Source of the DNA: Paguma larvata
Lineage: Eukaryota > Chordata > Mammalia > Carnivora > Viverridae
DNA length: 64,000 nt
Direction: 5' to 3'
Assembly (NCBI GenBank): GCA_030068075.1
Contig: CM057825.1
Location: 125,014,739 to 125,078,738 of the forward strand
Below, in pieces: positions 45,550 to 55,870 of this stretch. The first letter of the stretch is position 1. Each line of letters begins with the position of its first letter. The translations under genes and the position numbers were made by a program. The notes below the pieces were generated by a model. It worked only from the letters and a program-made list of their open reading frames with translations, had not been told where the DNA came from and made no database searches.

Positions 45550-45690
45550 TGTCTCCTGTGCCCCTGGGTAAGTAAGTTCACCTCCCGAAGCCTTGGTTCT
45601 TCGTCTGTAAAATGGGTGTGACGGTAACAGTCCCAGCCACCCAGTGTGGACATGGGGATGTGTTTGATGCTGTAACATAGTGCATGGTAT
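45550..45690 (+). mobile_element. MIR fragment
   Basis: CCCTGGGTAAGTAAGTTCAC, CTCCCGAAGCCTTGGTTCTT, CGTCTGTAAAATGGGTGTGA in MIR order. Confidence 0.75.
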
Positions 45691-46334
45691 GCTGTGTGTG
45701 TGTCTTTCCGTGTTCGATGAATTCTCAGAATGGCCCAAGACTGAGCCACAGAAGGGGACAGTGAGGACGGCGATCTCCACCTGGCCATCTTGACTGTCTA
45801 CCTCACACGCCCCTGCCCAGGCTTGTTAGCCCCCATGCAATTATCCAAGTCCCGGACACACCATCAGAAGAGTTGTCACTGACGACAGAAGACAGGAAGA
45901 AGGGACGCTTGGTATGTCATCTTCAGGAGACAGGGACACTCCTCGTTCTCAGCAAGGCAGGTGTTTCCAGAGCTGCAGGAGATGCCACAAGGAGGGGCCA
46001 CACGGACAGGCCCCAGGCCCCCCCGTCAGAGGCTTTTCCCCTTCACCCGTTTCCTAGACTGGCAATCAGTACTAGGTCTTGTTTGGGGTAAAAGACAGCT
46101 CTCCTGCTAATGAATACAAGCATACAAGTGAGATGGAGGTTGATTGCTACGTGCCAGACTAAGATTCTGTGAGCATAAAACTCACACGGGGGCTGCCCTA
46201 TGTGCAGACACAGCCAGAGAAAGATCCGATTATACCGGGTGCCGCTCAGAGCCGGGAAACACCATTCAGAGAAATCTCCCCTCGAAAATCTTGCATTTTA
46301 CGTCAAGTGTTTGGGATTAACAAGAGTTTAACCG
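45691..46334. other. Intergenic, no gene seen
   Basis: No repeat or coding signal recognised in about 640 bases. Confidence 0.4.
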
Positions 46335-46647
46335 TGCTCACCCATCCATTCATCCCTCTCACAAGTATTTCCCCCGGGCCTCTATGCGCTCAGCACTGTG
46401 CTAGGCTCCAGACAAGACACAGAATAAGAAGATGAAATCACTCCCTGGAGATGGCTAAACTCTAGTGGGGAAGAAAGAAGAAAACTCTTAATGACAGTAT
46501 GATTTCTGCATTCAACTAATATCTCTGAGCAACTCTTACATGCCAGGAATTATTCTAGGCACAAGGGACACAGCCCTAGGCAAAGTATAAAAGTGCTTCC
46601 TCTCATGGAACGTTTGTTTTAGGTGGGGGGGAGGGAAGAGGCACAGT
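46335..46647 (-). mobile_element. L2 LINE 3' ends, two adjacent fragments
   Basis: First copy: CATCCATTCATCCCTCTCAC, TATGCGCTCAGCACTGTGCT, AGGCTCCAGACAAGACACAG. Second copy from about 46505: CATTCAACTAATATCTCTGA, CATGCCAGGAATTATTCTAG, TCTCATGGAACGTTTG. Both are in reverse orientation. Confidence 0.75.
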
Positions 46648-46670
46648 AAAAAAAAAAAAAAAAAAAAAAA
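46648..46670. repeat. Poly-A tract
   Basis: An uninterrupted 23-base A run just before a SINEC target site, with no SINE body attached. Confidence 0.9.
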
Positions 46671-46712
46671 GCTAATCAATGTACATCTTATACTGGCTAG
46701 TGATAAGAACTT

Positions 46713-46926
46713 AATTTTTTATTTTAATGTTTATTTATTTTAGAGACAGAGCACAAGCCGGGGAGGGGCAGAGAGAGAGAGGGAGACACAGAATCCGAAG
46801 CAGGCTATAGCTCTAGGCTCTGAGCTGTCAGCACAGAGCCCCAGGTGGGGCAGGAACTCACAGAGGGTGAGGTCATGATGGGAGTTGAAGTCGGACACTT
46901 AACCAACTGAGCCACCGAGGGGCCCC
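46713..46926 (-). mobile_element. SINEC with target-site duplication
   Basis: Reverse element ending GCCACCGAGGGGCCCC. Flanks TGATAAGAACTT at 46701-46712 and 46927-46938 are identical. Confidence 0.95.
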
Positions 46927-47389
46927 TGATAAGAACTTTTAATAAGAAACCCAGGTAAAGGGACAGAGAGTGACAGGAAGGGGCTGCTATTTTCAATTGG
47001 GAGGCCAGGAAAGGTTTTTTTGAGTTTTGTTTTGTTTTTTGAAAAATGATGGCATTTAGGCAAAGAGCTGAAGGCCAATCAAGTGAGATAGTGAACCTTC
47101 TTATCAGGTTCAAGGAAAGTGAATTCCACGCAGGAGGGCATGAACGAGAACAAGTCCCAAAGCTTGTATACCTCGGGTACCCGGAACGTTCCAGAAAGAT
47201 CATTGGGGCTGGAGCCAAGGGGGCGAGGGGGATACAGCGGGGGTGGGGGACTGGTGAGGCCAGTTCCGGCAACACGACCTACATTGCCTAACAGCCTTTT
47301 GGCAGGAAGCATGCAGCAACAGAGGACAAGGTAACTCTGAGAACAAAAGCAGAAACCCCGACCCCGGCAGCCACGACAATGAACTTGGG

Positions 47390-47810
47390 CAAGCAGGACT
47401 CACGGTTGCGCATGCTCGCGTGAAAGACGCTTACGCGCCGCTCGCTCCGCAGGGCGGTTCCAGGGCTGTTCGTACTTGGAGGAGCCGCACCCACACACCT
47501 ACCCCCCTCCCGCTCCTTCCGATCGGTGGGAGGAATCGGGGAATAGGATGCGGGTTCGCTGGAGGACCCCGTCTCTCTGTTTGACTTCCCAGCACCTTCC
47601 CAGGTCTGAGCACCACCTCTCCCAGCCTCCCTTGTAGCTGGATGGGAAGCATGTGACCTCGTTTCCACCAATCAGATTGCTTGGTGCCGGCTTCGCCTGG
47701 GAAGCCGGCGCTGCCCGCGACGGTGGGGTCTTTCTCCAGCTTCCGGGGGGCGGCGGGGTCCCGGGCTCAGTAAAGCGTCCAGGCGCTGGCACCATAAGGT
47801 CTGTGGGCCC
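47390..47810. promoter_or_regulatory. CpG-enriched segment with CCAAT and NRF-1-like motifs
   Basis: CpG is clearly enriched over its surroundings. It carries TTGCGCATGCTCGCG near 47404 (NRF-1-like), TTTCCACCAATCAGATTG near 47668 (CCAAT box) and GGGGGGCGGCGGGG near 47745. Phrases such as CCAGCCTCCCTTGTAGCTGG resemble interspersed repeats, so part may be an old LTR or DNA element. Promoter function is only a possibility. Confidence 0.35.
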
Positions 47811-47917
47811 GACTGTGGGGGAGCGATGCCTCTGCTGCACCACTTCTGTCTGCAGTGCGAGTCCTCGGTGTCCTTGTCCTGAAATCCTGTCCTCTCCAGT
47901 CGTTATTACCTTCCTTC

Positions 47918-48365
47918 CACGGTTGTAGTAACAAAGGACCACAAATTCGGTGGCTCAGAACCCCAGAAATGTGTCCGCTCACGGTTCTGGAGGCTAGACG
48001 CTCAAAATCTAGGTGCAGGCCGGGCCACATTCGCTCAGGAGGCTCTAGGGGAGGTTCGGTCCTTTGCTTTTTCAAGCTCCTGGTGGCTGTTGGCCTTCCC
48101 TGATGTATGGCCGTGTCACTCCAGGCTCTGCTCCTGTGCTCCCCTTTCTTCTTTTCTCTGTGCCTCCTCGGAGTGTGTTAACTCCCCTCAGCTTCATTTT
48201 ATAAGGACACTAGTCACTGGATTTAGGGGCCATCTGGATAATCTAGAATGATCTTCCCTCAGGATCATTCCGCCTGCAAAGATCCTTTTTCCAAATCAGG
48301 TCACACTGACGGATTCGGGGGATTAGAATATGGACGTAACCTTTCTGCGGGCCACCATTCATGTG
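47918..48365 (-). mobile_element. MaLR/MLT1-like solo LTR
   Basis: Reverse hallmarks in order: GGTTGTAGTAACAAAGGACC, ACGGTTCTGGAGGCTAGACG, GAGGCTCTAGGGGAGGTTCG, TTTATAAGGACACTAGTCAC, GCCATCTGGATAATCTAGAA, GGGGGATTAGAATATGGACG. No internal region is present. Confidence 0.8.
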
Positions 48366-48999
48366 CCTACCTCCCCTCCTGGCGATCCTGTGAGCTGAAT
48401 AACACTTAATGTATCTCCCTTCCAGTTAATGGCCCCCTGGGTTGGTTCTGTTTGCAAACCAGAAGCCTGACACCCGGACCTCGATTTCCATTCCACGTCC
48501 CCAGCTAGGACAGGGCGTCTGGAATGCAGCCCCTGCTGAGGAACCCAAGCCTGAGAGTCCGGCCTTCCTGTCTGCTCATCTTGACTCCTGCCCGTGTCTG
48601 TGTAGAGAAATGAAATGCCGTGTCAGCAGCTCTGTGGTTGAGGCATTTCTTTTTTCTGCTGAAAGATGTCTCCTGGTCCTACGAGGCTGGGATGCAGACC
48701 CCCCACAGAGAGGCCGGCTAGGTGGTCAGCCTTACCGCATCAGCTATTTATGGTTTGGTTAAGAAAGAAAAACCAGATCGAGCTCGCCCACGGAAACCCG
48801 CGGAATCAGCACAAGCCCTTGGGACGCCTCTGGAGGGACAGCGGTAGCGGTGTCTCACCCCTCGTGCCTCTGCTGTGACTTCTCAACCAGCACCGGTGTC
48901 TGTCAGCCTCTCCAAGGGAAACTCGCCATTCGTGCCAGAGGCCCACTTTAAGGAAGAAGACAACCTGACAAACACGAGAGGCCAAGTTGCATGGTGCCA
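48366..48999. other. Intergenic, no gene seen
   Basis: Unique to the eye. The 106-codon frame at 48442-48762 lacks a recognisable domain, signal or splice context. Confidence 0.4.
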
Positions 49000-49140
49000 A
49001 CACACTTGGGCTCAGGAGCCAGAGGGATCTGGGTGAAACCGGAAACCAGTCCCACTGCTTCCTAGCTGTGTGACCTTCAGGAGCTTATGCACCTCCCTGC
49101 GCCTCAGTTTTCTCATCCCTGAAGGGTATTCATGCCTACC
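49000..49140 (+). mobile_element. MIR SINE
   Basis: TTGGGCTCAGGAGCCAGAGG, CTTCCTAGCTGTGTGACCTT, GCGCCTCAGTTTTCTCATCC: a well-kept MIR core. Confidence 0.88.
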
Positions 49141-50017
49141 GTGTTTGTTTGGTCGGGTTTTTGCTTTTGTTTGTGTTTGTCTATGGATTAAACAGATTCA
49201 GTGAAGCTCTTTGCTTACTTAGCATTGGCACGTGTGAGCATGTGGAAACAACCCTCCGCCTCTCATCCAGCAGCACCATCGTGAACTCGGTTCTCTGTGA
49301 AAGTGCTACCTCTCCTGTTGGGTGCACCGTGCCCCACGCCACCTGGCACGTGATACGTGTTATGTGAAATTTTGGTGAAAAAAGCTCTCTTGTTTTAACT
49401 GGTGTGTCATCTGCGTTTAATGGGTCATAAGGTGACAAAATTTGGTGGACCATTCTGGACACATATCCTAGAACCGTATTTTTCTCGCTCCGTCCCACCT
49501 ACGATGGGATTCATCCCAATCTCCACCTGAAGCTCCCCAACACCAGCACATCACCGTTTCTGGGAGTCTCTGGGGGGACCTCTCACCTATTCTTGTAAGT
49601 CCAGTTTGCTTGGCTGGCAAGTGAAACCCGCCCTTTTCTTTCTGGTTTGCCCTGCGCCCTGTGGGTGAGGAGGCGAGGACACCATTGGGGCCAGCGATGA
49701 TGAGACGGCATCGGAACCACCAGCCCACTTCAGAAGTCCCCATCGAGACAAACGTTGCTGAGCCCACCAGTAATCGGTGTGTGCTCAGCGTCCCCAGAGA
49801 TTTCAACAAACAACCATTTTGGTTTTAACTCCTTCTTTCTGGAGACTGTGCTTCTTGGTGTTAATGTGTGCGTCCCTGCGGCTCAAGAGGCACTGATCTG
49901 AGATGAAGCCCCGGGCCGGGCTGGCTTCTACCCGGCCTATGCTTCCAGCTCCGGAACCAAGGATCTTCGGGGTTAAGAATCCAGGCTCTGCGTGTGTGTC
50001 TGTGTGCGCGTCACGCG
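49141..50017. other. Intergenic, no gene seen
   Basis: Mostly unique. The GTTTTGTTTGTGTTTG run near 49155 is low-complexity, and 49310-49370 has a weak MIR-like 3' end. No coding signal. Confidence 0.4.
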
Positions 50018-50215
50018 ACATGGGTTTGAACACTGGCTCTGTCATACACTAGCCCAGTGACCCTGACTAAGTCACATAATCTTTTTAAGCCTGAGCTTCA
50101 TTATCTGAAAAAAGGAGGAAATATGTCTATCTTCCTCTGAGGGAGATTTAAGGATTAAACGAAACAGCGACAGCAAAGCATACACCAAGTACTAGATAAA
50201 TGCTACTATTTTTAT
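50018..50215 (+). mobile_element. MIR SINE
   Basis: GGGTTTGAACACTGGCTCTG, GACCCTGACTAAGTCACATA, TTCATTATCTGAAAAAAGGA, TTTAAGGATTAAACGAAACA, then CTAGATAAATGCTACTATT. Confidence 0.85.
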
Positions 50216-50439
50216 GACCTTCTGTGAATTACTTCCCTGGCGGTTCCCCTGGCCCGCAGTCAAATAATGCCTGAGGTGATGTGCCACATCTACCAAATAT
50301 TGGGATGGAGGGAGAAAGAGAGAGTGGCCGAGGGGGTGGGGAAGGAGCCTTTCTCATATCTCAGAGGAAGACAATAGGGACGGAAACATGATAAAACTAT
50401 AAAGATCGGCGGCAGGGCCAACTCCTTGGATGGCGAGAC

Positions 50440-50625
50440 TCTGCACGAGGGCAGACACAGTGCAACTAACTGTCTGTGCCTCCGTTTTTTCACCTGTAAA
50501 TTGGGCTGATAGCATCTGTTGAACAGGATCGCTGTGACAATTAAGTAAGTCCATTCATGTCAAGCACACAAAGCAGTGATGTGTCACGTGATTAATGGAT
50601 AAATATTAACCATTGTTATTAATTA
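50440..50625 (+). mobile_element. MIR SINE fragment
   Basis: TGTGCCTCCGTTTTTTCACC, TGTAAATTGGGCTGATAGCA, GTGACAATTAAGTAAGTCCA and a diverged 3' end. Confidence 0.75.
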
Positions 50626-51744
50626 ATTGCATAACAAATTAATCCAGAAGAGGAAAAATTTAAAAAGGAGATCCCTACGTGCCTCTCTGTGGATAGCTCT
50701 GTCCCTACAGTGTCTAGATGCCCTATGGCTCTTCAAATGTCTCAGTCAACTACATGCCCATATGGGCAGAAATTCGCGGGTAAGCCATCTAGAAGCGTTG
50801 CTGTTTGTACATACGTATGCACAAAGGGCTTCCGTGTTGAGCTGGGTTTTTGTTCCTGCAATACACACCTACTAGCTGCTGAACATTTTCCACTTCAAAC
50901 GGTTCAGGGAAGCGGAAGACTCCACAGACCACCCGTGAAATCTTACCTTGCCCACTAACCACATGGAGGAAGTCCAACAATGTCATGGCACCCGTCTTGG
51001 CATTTCATGGAATGGTCAAAGAGAGGAAGGAGTTTCTCATGGGGCGTGGGGTTGCAAGCCAAGGAAACAGACTCCAATCGGTCTAAGCTTGATGGCAAGT
51101 GTTCAAGAGTAGCTCCTAGAACACGGCTGGGCTCGAAGGGTCTAGAACCCGGGACTTGACATATCAGGGTCTAGGGCAACTCTGTTCTCTCTCCTCATTG
51201 TGAGAGTGTGTGCTCCCTCCTCAATGTGGTGCTCTGCGAATCTGTTTGCTTTCCTCCTTTGCAGGGCGGCGTTACTGCCTCTCTTGCCCATGACCCCAGT
51301 GTGGCCACCTCATTTCTCTTCACGTTCTTTCCATTTAAGTGCCCACAGGAACAACTAAATTCAAATGTAAATTCCCAGAAAAGGATCCGATTGGCCCATT
51401 TTGTGCCTTCTAGCCCAAACATCTATGCCCAAGGTGAGGTCAAAGTCACATATCACAAACACAGCCTGCAGCCGCTGACCCCTGTGGGGTGGGATAGATA
51501 TCAGATCACAGGGGCGTGTACTGGGTACAGGTGCCAGGAAGCATCTGCCCCCTAGACAAAGCAGGAAAAGAGGCCAAAAAGTTGCAGTGATTGGCAATGA
51601 CAGGCTTTGAAAGGACCGCTTGACAAGGATCCATGTCAGAATCCTCCGGGGAATTAAGCTTGCCCATTGGCTAGTTCAGGTCAGTCTCCTGTCTTCTGCT
51701 TCCTCGTGTCAAAGACTCAGGAAAAGACCAAGCATCTTTGCTGG
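50626..51744. other. 1.1 kb without gene or clear repeat
   Basis: The sequence reads as unique, with short domainless ORFs on both strands (up to 115 codons). Confidence 0.4.
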
Positions 51745-52395
51745 ATCACTGTGTCCTGCGCCACCCTCTCTCCGCTCCTCCAAAAGGCCAGCCTCCTTCT
51801 CTGCGCCAGAGTCTTCACCCATGTCATACCCTTCCCTCTGCCTGGAACGCTTTGTCCTTGAACGTTTTTGCAAAGATAGCTCCTCATCATCCTTCGTGTT
51901 CACCCTAAATTTACCTACAGTTTCAACCCTCCCCACTTTCATAGGTATCCTATAGGCTCCCTTAATGGAATTAGCATAATCTGAATTTGTTTATAATAAT
52001 TGTAGCTAACACCCACATGATGTGTCCTACGTGCTGGATATTTCCACAAGGGCTTTATACATGCGATTTCCTTCAATTCATCCGCAAATCCATCAGAGAG
52101 GCAGTCTAATTATCCCTCCATGTCACAAATGAGAAAACAGAAGCAGTTAGGTTAGCTTGCCTGAGAGATCATCCGGCGAGGAGTCAGCTCCAGGGCCGGC
52201 CCCCTCAGCCCCTACTTCCTCTTGACCACAGCATTCCTCGGTTTAAGGGTTGGATTCCTTAATTTAATTATTTCCCTACTCAATTATACGCTCTATGCAG
52301 TCAGGGGCTGCTCCGATTGTGCCTATTATGGGTTTTTACCACTCGTCGGCATGCCTGGCCCTAAGAAATCATTTGCAAAACGAATAAATGAATAA
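51745..52395 (+). mobile_element. L2 LINE 3' region, interrupted by a MIR
   Basis: Left half (51745-51960) has CCTTCCCTCTGCCTGGAACG and GCAAAGATAGCTCCTCATCA, L2 3' phrases. Right half (52265-52395) has CTATGCAGTCAGGGGCTGCT and ends CGAATAAATGAATAAA. A reverse MIR occupies the gap, so the two halves look like one L2. Confidence 0.75.
52000..52190 (-). mobile_element. MIR SINE inserted in L2
   Basis: Reverse MIR: CCTACGTGCTGGATATTTCC, CATGCGATTTCCTTCAATTC, TCACAAATGAGAAAACAGAA, GCAGTTAGGTTAGCTTGCCT. Confidence 0.85.
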
Positions 52396-52955
52396 ACATA
52401 TGAAAATAAGAATACATTAATTCGTTTTCAGAAGAGAGACTCAAGATGCATGTCTGCATGAGAACAGGTCGCCAGGCAAGATCAGCCTTCCAAGACTTTT
52501 CAGGGGGTGGAGGTGGGGGGAGTCCTATCGAAAATAGCACCAGATCAGGACTGGGAGAAGAGAGTCTTCTCATGTAGAAGCTTCTGTCTTTCTGCTGCTG
52601 GCATCTCTATCCTGTGCTTCCCTCACGCCCAGCCTCGGATTGCCAGTCTGAGCTTAGTAGAATTGCTTCTACACCATCAGAGGTGGGAGCAGCTGGCATT
52701 AATAACTGAGAGCTAGCCAATAAGGCAGTGAGTGGAGGCACAGGAGACGTCCTGAGCTTAGGCATGGGACACAGATGGTGGCTTCCTCTTCTCCTCCATT
52801 GTTTGAGCCAAGAATAGCACAGACCTGGGGCTGGGGGAGATGGACAGGAGCCTAGGGAAGGGGTTCTGTTTTAAAACATCTCCAGTATCCCATTTCTTCT
52901 CAATGTCTCCACCACTGCCAACTGGGCCCCAGCCACCATCGCCTGCCACCCCTCT
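52396..52955. other. Intergenic between L2 copies
   Basis: No gene or clear repeat recognised in about 560 bases. Confidence 0.4.
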
Positions 52956-53665
52956 GTAACCCACCACCCTGGATTACTGCAATGGCTTCCTAACTGATCT
53001 CCCTGCTTCCAACCACCCCCCCAATCCTATATCTTTTGAACCCAGCAATTGGGGCCACCCTGTTAGACTCCACCTTGGGTCACATCCCTTCCTTGGAAAC
53101 CCCCGGTGGGAACTGTGGTACTCACAGCAAAAGCCAAAGGCCCTCCACGAACTGGTCCTCATCACCCCTGTGACCACACCCGCTGCTCCTTTCATCTTGT
53201 TCACCCAGGCCCTGCTCCCTGACGTCCTTGGTGTTCGTTAAACATACCAGTCATGGTCCCACCTCCAGGCTTTGCTCCTGCTGTTCCATCTGCTTGCAAC
53301 GTTCTTCCCCCAGAAATCTGCTTCCCCAAACCCCTCACTTATTTCAAGTCTTTGTTCTCAGTGAGGGAACCCACCAACCCATCAACAGTACTTAACCCAT
53401 CAACAGTACTCAACACCACAGCCTGACACCCCGGGGGCCCCTTCCTGGCTCTCCTTCTCTATCGGTTATCCACAGCACTTAGCACTTTGTAATGTGCTCT
53501 GTCACTTACTTATTTGCTTATTATATTCATTTATTTCATTGTCTGCCTCTCGTGCTGCAGTCAGACTTGCATGCCGGGTGACTGGCGAGTCCCAAGCATC
53601 CAGGACAATACCTAGCACATAACAGGGCCCTCCGTAAATCTTCAGTCAATGAATGAATGACGGGT
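52956..53665 (+). mobile_element. Long L2 LINE 3' region
   Basis: One of the best-preserved L2 copies here: CAATGGCTTCCTAACTGATC, TCCCTGCTTCCAACCACCCC, GGCCCTCCACGAACTGGTCC, CTGCTGTTCCATCTGCTTGC, AACGTTCTTCCCCCAGAAAT, TTATTTGCTTATTATATTCA, and the terminal CAGTCAATGAATGAATGA. Confidence 0.9.
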
Positions 53666-53667
53666 TG

Positions 53668-53765
53668 CTAGCATTCGTTCATCTGCTGAAGGCTTGCTAT
53701 GCGCCTGCCACGGTGCTAAGCAGCTTTCCATGGATTATCACATTTGACCCTCACAACTGAACAGA
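53668..53765 (-). mobile_element. MIR fragment
   Basis: GCTTGCTATGCGCCTGCCAC, GGTGCTAAGCAGCTTTCCAT, ATCACATTTGACCCTCACAA: reverse MIR between two L2 copies. Confidence 0.75.
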
Positions 53766-53769
53766 ATCG

Positions 53770-54280
53770 AAACCCCCTTCCGTGGCCTATGAGGTCCTTA
53801 TCTGGTCCACCCATCTCTCCACCTCACTTCCACCATCCTCTGCCATGCTCACCTGCTCCAGTCATGCTACAAAGGCCTCCTCTGCTCCCTCTCCCGCCCC
53901 ACGACGGAAAGCAGCCGGCCTCATGGACTTTGTTTCTGCCCTCTCTTCCACTGGACCCATACTTTCTTAGCACTTCATGTGACCTGTTTGTCCCTCACTT
54001 TATTTAGGTCTCTGCTCAAATATCACTTCATCAGTCAGGTCTTTGCTGACCACTGCATTTAAAATAGCACCCCCATCACTCAGTCTCTTTTCTCTGCCTT
54101 ATTATTTTTTTTCATAGCGCTTATTATATTAACATTAAGTTATATATTGATTTGTTGGTTTCCTTTCTTTCTTCCCCCACTAGAAAATAAAGTCTATGGA
54201 TGATTCACTCATTGCTGATTTCTGGAAGAGAATCTGGCATGGAGGAGGCCCTCAATCAGTCCTGTTGATTAAACAGCCCA
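53770..54280 (+). mobile_element. Second L2 LINE 3' region
   Basis: TATGAGGTCCTTATCTGGTC, GTCATGCTACAAAGGCCTCC, GTCTCTGCTCAAATATCACT, TCAGTCAGGTCTTTGCTGAC, CATAGCGCTTATTATATTAA, CCCACTAGAAAATAAAGTCT. Confidence 0.88.
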
Positions 54281-54289
54281 AAGGGTAGG

Positions 54290-54410
54290 CTCTATAATCA
54301 TCCTGAGTTTTAGGTGAAGATCTGGAGGCTGAGGGGTTGTGTCACCTACCTACCTAGGTCATAGAGTGAATACAGAGATAGGAAGAACTAAGGTCCTGGC
54401 GATAGTCTTA
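54290..54410 (-). mobile_element. MIR fragment
   Basis: Diverged reverse MIR: CTATAATCATCCTGAGTTTT, GAAGATCTGGAGGCTGAGGG, CCTAGGTCATAGAGTGAATA. Confidence 0.6.
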
Positions 54411-54559
54411 AGCACTGCCCTATGGTCTTTCTTCTAAAGCATCCTAAAAACCCACTCAGTTTTTGCATATGAGGGATGATTGTTATGTTAATAAATAAAT
54501 TCTTGAAAAGCATAGGATCATGAGCAGTTCTTCACATGTTAAGTCTGGACACCGCCAGA

Positions 54560-54785
54560 CTGTAAGGAGGGCAGTGAACTTGGGCAAGTGACTTGACATT
54601 TCAGAGTTCCAGGTTGCTCAGCTCGAGTAACAGTAATGTAAGGATGAAATGAGTGGTTGCGTGTAATGTGTTTAGCACAGTATCTGGTGTCATCGGGTCT
54701 ATTTTTATTACTATGACTTGTCTTCCTATTCCTCCTACGATACAGTAGCACCTAGGACAGAGTAGATGCTCTGGAAATATGTGCT
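54560..54785 (+). mobile_element. MIR SINE
   Basis: GAACTTGGGCAAGTGACTTG, AGGATGAAATGAGTGGTTGC, GTGTTTAGCACAGTATCTGG and GAGTAGATGCTCTGGAAATA. Confidence 0.75.
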
Positions 54786-54799
54786 GTGGTTCAAGTCTT

Positions 54800-55190
54800 T
54801 GAAAACCACACGCAAGTATCTCCTTCCCTCTCTCTATCCAAGTCTCCAACCCAAGACACTCATACCACTCTGAACTTTTGGCATCAGGCTTGGCCACTGG
54901 GCTTTTTCAGTCAGTGAAATTTGAGCAGAAATGACTGGGGTTCTTCTCTTCTATGAAGAAGGCTTAGGAGCCATTATGAGGCTCATTGTGATCTTGTTTT
55001 GCCTTTGACATGAGACCACAGCATCTCAGATATAAGCCGCTCCAGAGACTAACCCTGGATGCCAGGGTCGAAGACAACTTGAAATATGAGCAAGAAATAA
55101 ACCTTTGTTGTTCTGAGGCACTGTGATTTTGGGGTCATTTGTTACTGCAGCATATCCATTCCTATCCTGACTGATACATACTGTACTATG
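54800..55190 (+). mobile_element. LTR-like ancient repeat, class uncertain
   Basis: The 3' half, GAGCAAGAAATAAACCTTTG, TTGTTCTGAGGCACTGTGAT, TTTGGGGTCATTTGTTACTG, CAGCATATCCATTCCTATCC, TGACTGATACA, is a familiar mammalian LTR-type ending. The left part is less certain. Confidence 0.5.
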
Positions 55191-55559
55191 TGATTGTACT
55201 AATCGTATGACCTCTGGATTTTACATGTTTTTGAACAAAATGAATGTGCATGAAAACAACCCTGTAGATGGAGCAGAATCGTGGAGACTAATGGAAGGAA
55301 GTGTATTCTAGCCTGGGCAGGAGAACCACAGACAGACCAATGTGGCCACAGGTGGAGTCTAGTGGTGCTGCTGGTGGTGGCAGGAGTGGGAATGTGAGAC
55401 TGAATGTGTGTAAATTAAGTAATTTGTTTCCTTTTTCCCAAACCACTAACTTCCATTGTTATTTCTCACCTGGTAGATACAACGTCATTTATATGTATGC
55501 TCTTTTTCAACAAGAAAGAGTCCAATAGTAGAAAATATATAAAGAATATAAACATATAA
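55191..55559. other. Intergenic, no gene seen
   Basis: AT-rich, with a GTGGTGCTGCTGGTGGTGGC low-complexity patch near 55361. No coding signal. Confidence 0.4.
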
Positions 55560-55870
55560 AGAAATTATGAAAATCTCAAGCCTATTATGCTTGAGATAGT
55601 CACGGGTATTGCTTGGCATAGATCCTTTGTACATTTATGCGTATAGATAGTTCCTGTAGCATAAATAAATGGAATTATACCATACGTATTGTTTGCGATT
55701 TGCTTTTTTATTTTAACTGAGCATTTTTCTTGGGGAGCTCTCCATGGCACCCGGTAGAGGTCTATCTCATTTTTATAATGGCTTCATATTACTCCATGAT
55801 GTGGATGAAGTGTAATTTAACTTTCTCGCTATTAATGGACATTTATATCCATTTGAAGTTTTACCTCCTT
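55560..55870 (-). mobile_element. Old L1 3' fragment, probable
   Basis: GCATAAATAAATGGAATTAT, ATGGCTTCATATTACTCCAT, GATGTGGATGAAGTGTAATT, TAATGGACATTTATATCCAT follow the reverse of an old L1 3' region. Confidence 0.55.

Noticed and set aside
47653..47942. Short GC-rich frames (91-147 codons) near the CpG-enriched segment as a gene
   Set aside because: No domain, overlapping frames on both strands and no splice structure recognised.
53744..54007. 87-codon Pro/Ser frame
   Set aside because: It lies inside a well-recognised L2 3' region.
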